From an uncultured beta proteobacterium (lineage in GTDB: Bacteria > Pseudomonadota > Gammaproteobacteria > Burkholderiales > Rhodocyclaceae), in contig CAIVZW010000687.1 of NCBI GenBank assembly GCA_903910495.1, positions 1 to 8,410 on the forward strand: a DNA stretch of 8,410 nucleotides, read 5' to 3'. The position numbers were made by a program, and so were the translations under genes. The notes below the pieces were generated by a model that saw only the letters and a program-made list of their open reading frames with translations, did not search any database and was not told where the DNA came from. Positions 6,501-8,410 of the stretch are shown here, piece after piece (the stretch's first letter is position 1; the number at the start of each line of letters is the position of its first letter).

Positions 6501-6992
6501 CGTGCCGTTGCAGCCCTCAAGCAGGGCAAGGAAGCCGACCTCATGCAGCCGCTTGGTATTGCCACCGAAATCAATCTGCATACCCCGGCACTGTTGCCCA
6601 GTGATTATGCTCCGGACGTGCACGAACGACTCACTTTGTACAAACGGCTGGCCAATGGCGATTCACTCGATGACATCAGCGCCATGCACGAGGAACTGGT
6701 CGACCGTTTTGGCGAACTGCCGCCACAGGCGCAATCCTTGCTCGACAGCCATCGCCTGCGCCTGCTCTGCAAGCCGCTCGGCATCGTCAAGCTGGACGCC
6801 ACGTCCGAGCAGATTGTCCTGCATTTCGAGCCCAATCCGCCGATCGAGCCGATGAGCATCATCAAGCTGATCCAGAAAGACAGGAACTACAAGCTCGCCG
6901 GACAGGATAAACTGTCGCTCAAACGTCACTGTCCAACACTCGCTGATCGTGTTGCTGCCGTCAGGGATTTGCTTAAACAACTGAAACCATGA
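3543..6992 (+). CDS. mfd: Transcription-repair coupling factor Mfd
   Basis: Mfd is a cytoplasmic DNA translocase that removes RNA polymerase stalled at lesions and recruits UvrA, coupling nucleotide excision repair to transcription. The 1149-residue length matches the family (about 1150 in E. coli). The N-terminal UvrB-like region includes the UvrA-contact segment GEYSVRGGLIDLFP (with R179). The CarD-like RNA polymerase interaction domain is at about 483-539 (VGDPVVHEQHGIARYQG onward). The superfamily 2 motor shows Walker A GDVGFGKT (634-641, K640), DEEH (735-738), TATPIPRT (761-768) and QLRGRVGRS (904-912). The RecG-like TRG region follows, with ARQRLEAI from 932 and HDLEIRGAGEVLGENQSG from 954. 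A C-terminal regulatory domain completes it. All motor motifs are intact. The start is GTG without a visible Shine-Dalgarno sequence. An in-frame TAA at 3504-3506 and no upstream ATG leave no better choice. The stop overlaps the start of the next gene by four bases. Confidence 0.97.
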   Translation: MPQSILVSQSLATLLPRALPSFKAGERTQLPPFTGSADALHIAQLAGRSDKHKLLAVLTASANDAQRLLDEIPWFAPDLRVRLLPDWETLPYDSFSPHHDLISERLATLYSVMRGECDVLLVPASTAVYRFTPPAYLAAYTFFLKKGETLAAEPFRAQLTLAGYTHVTQVVAPGEYSVRGGLIDLFPMGSPLPFRLDLFDDEIESIKTFDVDTQRTLYPVAEIRLLPAREFPLDDKGRAHFRQRFREIFEGDPARSGIYKDVSNGIPSAGIEYWLPLFFDATATLFDYLPKDTLLCLHNDVPEAIRAFWRDAQSRYDMLSGEHSRPLLPPGDLFLAEEPFFTAAKPYARLILSVGDNGPATTLPLLAVDRRAEDPLSGLKVFIDSFPGRILLLAESAGRRETLATLLTEYGLKSEASSDLDGFLASDSRLSLGVAPLHDGFLLDQFAFITESELYAGSPSRRSRHSAQRKASLDNWLRDLTELKVGDPVVHEQHGIARYQGLVHLDLGEGDMEFLELHYANDARLYVPVAQLHVISRYSGNDPDAAPLHTLGTQQWEKAKRRAALQARDTAAELLALYAIRAARQGHAFEFTAHDYDAFADGFGFEETPDQATAINAVIDDMKSGKPMDRLVCGDVGFGKTEVALRAAFCAVAGGRQVAVLCPTTLLCEQHFQTFSDRFADWPVKIVELSRFRSAKETTLALKELAEGKVDIVIGTHKLLQKDVKFTRLGLVVIDEEHRFGVRQKEALKALRAEVDVLTLTATPIPRTLGMSLEGLRDFSVIATAPQKRLAIKTFVSKFSDGIIREALLREFKRGGQVYFLHNEVDTIENMRDKLTKLLPEARIVVGHGQMNERELERVMRDFTGQRANLLLCTTIIETGIDNAHANTIIINRADKFGLAQLHQLRGRVGRSHHQAYAYLLTHGEEGLTKPARQRLEAIQTMDELGAGFYLSMHDLEIRGAGEVLGENQSGAMQEIGFNLFTEMLNRAVAALKQGKEADLMQPLGIATEINLHTPALLPSDYAPDVHERLTLYKRLANGDSLDDISAMHEELVDRFGELPPQAQSLLDSHRLRLLCKPLGIVKLDATSEQIVLHFEPNPPIEPMSIIKLIQKDRNYKLAGQDKLSLKRHCPTLADRVAAVRDLLKQLKP

Positions 6993-8086
6993 ATCATCCA
7001 GACAAAACAAACATCAATACACCCGACATCGAGAACGTCAACGTTCTCGATTTTGACCCCATGCCCTCGCCTGAGGAAATCCACGCTCGCGTGCCGCTCT
7101 CGGAAAATGCCACGCGCACCGTAATACAGGGACGCGAGGCACTACGCAACGTTCTCGAGCGCAAGGACCACCGCCTTTTCATCGTCGTCGGTCCGTGCTC
7201 GATTCACGACCCGGTGGCTGGCCTCGACTATGCGCGTCGGCTGAAAGACCTGGCCGACGAAGTGAGCGACACGCTGCTCGTCGTCATGCGGGTGTATTTC
7301 GAAAAGCCACGCACCACCACCGGTTGGAAAGGTTATATCAACGACCCGGACATGGACGATTCCTTCCACGTCAACAAGGGCATGGAAAAGGCGCGGAGTT
7401 TCCTGCGTGACGTGGCCGAAATCGGCCTGCCGGCGGGAACCGAGGCGCTCGACCCGATTTCGCCGCAGTTCCTTGGCGACCTCATCTCATGGACAGCCAT
7501 CGGCGCCCGCACCACGGAATCGCAGACTCACCGCGAAATTTCATCCGGCCTGTCGACGCCGGTCGGTTTCAAGAATGGCACCAACGGCGATGTCGGCATC
7601 GCCATCAACGCCATTCTCTCCGCCTCCAGGCCGCACAGCTTCCTCGGTATCAACGGCCAGGGGCGGACCGCCATCGTACGCACCCGCGGCAACCGCTACG
7701 GTCACCTTGTCCTGCGCGGCGGTGATGGGCGGCCCAACTATGACACGGTATCGATCGCGATGGCTGAACAGGCACTGCTCAAAGCCAATCTGCCACCCAA
7801 CATCGTCGTCGACTGTTCGCACGCCAACAGCTACAAAAAGCCCGAACTGCAACCGCTGGTCATGAGCGACTTGGTCAATCAGGTGCGCTTCGGCAACAAG
7901 TCGCTGATCGGCGTCATGATCGAATCGAATCTCGTTGCCGGCAACCAGCCGATTCCCGAAGACCTTACTCAGCTCAGGTACGGCTGTTCGGTCACCGATG
8001 CCTGCGTCGGCTGGGAAGCCACCGAAAAGATGCTGCGCGCCGCCGCTGGTCTTCTGCGCGAGGTGCTGCCGAAACGAAACGCTTAA
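6989..8086 (+). CDS. aroF: 3-deoxy-7-phosphoheptulonate (DAHP) synthase, AroF-like type I
   Basis: This enzyme condenses phosphoenolpyruvate and erythrose 4-phosphate to DAHP, the first step of the shikimate pathway to Phe, Tyr, Trp and other aromatics. The 365-residue chain is a complete class I-alpha enzyme (E. coli forms are about 350-356). The metal ligands are present as C70 (VGPCSIHDP), H278 (DCSHANS), E312 (MIES) and D337 (SVTDAC). Substrate-binding motifs include KPRTT (106-110), GARTTES (172-178) and GFKNGT (193-198). Details such as TEALDPISPQ (151-160) and the GINGQG segment (220-225) resemble E. coli AroF (tyrosine-inhibited) more than AroG, which has LDMITPQ. Residues matching AroG inhibitor-site positions D146, P150 and S180 are kept as D155, P159 and S189, while L175 is I184, so feedback control is likely retained. 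The aroF/aroG choice is by memory of those sequences and is less sure than the function. Its ATG overlaps the mfd stop as ATGA with no clear Shine-Dalgarno sequence, suggesting translational coupling. Confidence 0.95.
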   Translation: MNHPDKTNINTPDIENVNVLDFDPMPSPEEIHARVPLSENATRTVIQGREALRNVLERKDHRLFIVVGPCSIHDPVAGLDYARRLKDLADEVSDTLLVVMRVYFEKPRTTTGWKGYINDPDMDDSFHVNKGMEKARSFLRDVAEIGLPAGTEALDPISPQFLGDLISWTAIGARTTESQTHREISSGLSTPVGFKNGTNGDVGIAINAILSASRPHSFLGINGQGRTAIVRTRGNRYGHLVLRGGDGRPNYDTVSIAMAEQALLKANLPPNIVVDCSHANSYKKPELQPLVMSDLVNQVRFGNKSLIGVMIESNLVAGNQPIPEDLTQLRYGCSVTDACVGWEATEKMLRAAAGLLREVLPKRNA

Positions 8087-8089
8087 CCT

Positions 8090-8220
8090 CTTTCAACACG
8101 GAGAACACAGAGAACACGAAGACACGGAGATCCCCGAGTATTCAAGCCAGGCCAAGCCAAGAGTGGTGTAATTTGCTTTTCTCTGTGTTCTCTGTGTCTT
8201 TGTGATCTCCGTGTTGAAAG
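8090..8220. repeat. Head-to-head inverted repeat built of ACACRGAGA units
   Basis: The element starts 4 bases after the aroF stop. The left arm (8096-8130) contains four tandem units: ACACGGAGA, ACACAGAGA, ACACGAAG, ACACGGAGA. The right arm (8180-8214) holds four on the opposite strand: ACACGGAGA, TCACAAAG, ACACAGAGA, ACACAGAGA. The outer 15 bases (8090-8104 with 8206-8220) are perfectly complementary. A 49-bp spacer without unit repeats separates the arms. Similar purine-rich strings occur between genes of many environmental bacteria, as far as I recall, so this is probably a dispersed palindromic element and not a gene. Transcribed, it would make a long imperfect stem after aroF. A run of six T follows at about 8229-8235, so it may also act as a loose terminator. 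Confidence 0.75.
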
Positions 8221-8239
8221 TGCTTTGGTTTTTTATTTC

Positions 8240-8245
8240 AAGGAG
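8240..8245 (+). promoter_or_regulatory. Ribosome binding site that decides the TTG start
   Basis: AAGGAG lies six bases before TTG at 8252-8254. No ATG or GTG is available nearby in frame, and the conserved N-terminus of the family begins only a few residues later, so TTG is the best start. Confidence 0.75.
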
Positions 8246-8251
8246 AACCGA

Positions 8252-8410
8252 TTGACTACCGCCACCCCCCTGATCCGCCCCTTCACCGGTCTGCGTCCGC
8301 GCAGCGAACATGCGGCCGCTGTCGCCGCCCCGCCCTACGACGTTCTCTCCAGCGAGGAAGCCCGCCAGCGCGCTGCCGGCAAACCCTATTCTTTCCTGCA
8401 CATTTCCAAG
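8252..8410 (+). CDS. DUF1015-family protein, N-terminal 53 residues (runs off the window)
   Basis: Translation from TTG gives MTTATPLIRPFTGLRP at the start, then VAAPPYDVLSSEEAR (about residues 25-39) and PYSFLHISK at the window edge. The pattern IRPF-x-GLRP followed by APPYDV-S-x-EAR is the hallmark N-terminus of DUF1015 proteins, a widespread bacterial family of about 400 residues with no established biochemical activity that I can name. Members are often seen near serine-biosynthesis genes, but that context is not visible here. Only the first part is present because the window ends; there is no sign of a break. It lies on the same strand as aroF, 165 bp downstream, with the palindromic repeat between them, so it may be transcribed separately. 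No clear promoter was found in the T-rich stretch before it. Confidence 0.9.
   Translation, partial: MTTATPLIRPFTGLRPRSEHAAAVAAPPYDVLSSEEARQRAAGKPYSFLHISK

Noticed and set aside
8090..8220. CRISPR array
   Set aside because: The units are 8-9 bp, contiguous and inverted between arms, with no regular unique spacers.
8093..8401. 102-codon minus-strand frame over the repeat and the DUF1015 start
   Set aside because: It runs through the palindromic repeat and antisense to the clear DUF1015 N-terminus. Its composition reflects the repeat units.

Overview
The window is bacterial chromosome, most likely from a betaproteobacterium. A Rhodocyclales-type genome (Dechloromonas/Azonexus/Accumulibacter-like) is my guess from gene content, moderately high GC and codon use; this is inference, not a search result. 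Five genes are supported: four complete, and a fifth that runs off the right edge.

Left part (1-3291, minus strand): a GntP-family permease (100-1482) lies downstream of a sigma-54-dependent activator with PAS, AAA+ and Fis-type HTH domains (1855-3291). The 372-bp gap between them reads as a sigma-54 control region on the minus strand. It has a near-consensus -24/-12 promoter (1682-1697), a possible IHF site (1704-1716), and two copies of one 19-bp palindromic site (1771-1789 and 1829-1847) at the distance expected of enhancer sites. It also has a strong palindrome in the long mRNA leader (1510-1526). The simplest reading is that the activator senses a small molecule or metabolic state through its PAS domain and switches on the permease. 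The substrate is unproven; gluconate-like acids or D-3-hydroxybutyrate fit the family.

Middle (3292-3542): a divergent intergenic region. It holds the activator's ribosome binding site and a TATAAT-type promoter for mfd that overlaps a perfect 12-bp palindrome.

Right part (3543-8410, plus strand): mfd (transcription-repair coupling factor, 1149 aa, GTG start) overlaps by four bases (ATGA) an AroF-like DAHP synthase gene (365 aa), the entry enzyme of the shikimate pathway. After its stop comes an intergenic inverted repeat (8090-8220), each arm built of four tandem 8-9-bp units of consensus ACACRGAGA. The start of a DUF1015-family gene follows, from a TTG codon with a good Shine-Dalgarno sequence.

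The genes themselves belong to known families, and I do not see a wholly new system. The parts most worth a second look are non-coding: the paired activator sites with the sigma-54 promoter, the leader palindrome, and the head-to-head tandem-unit repeat after aroF.
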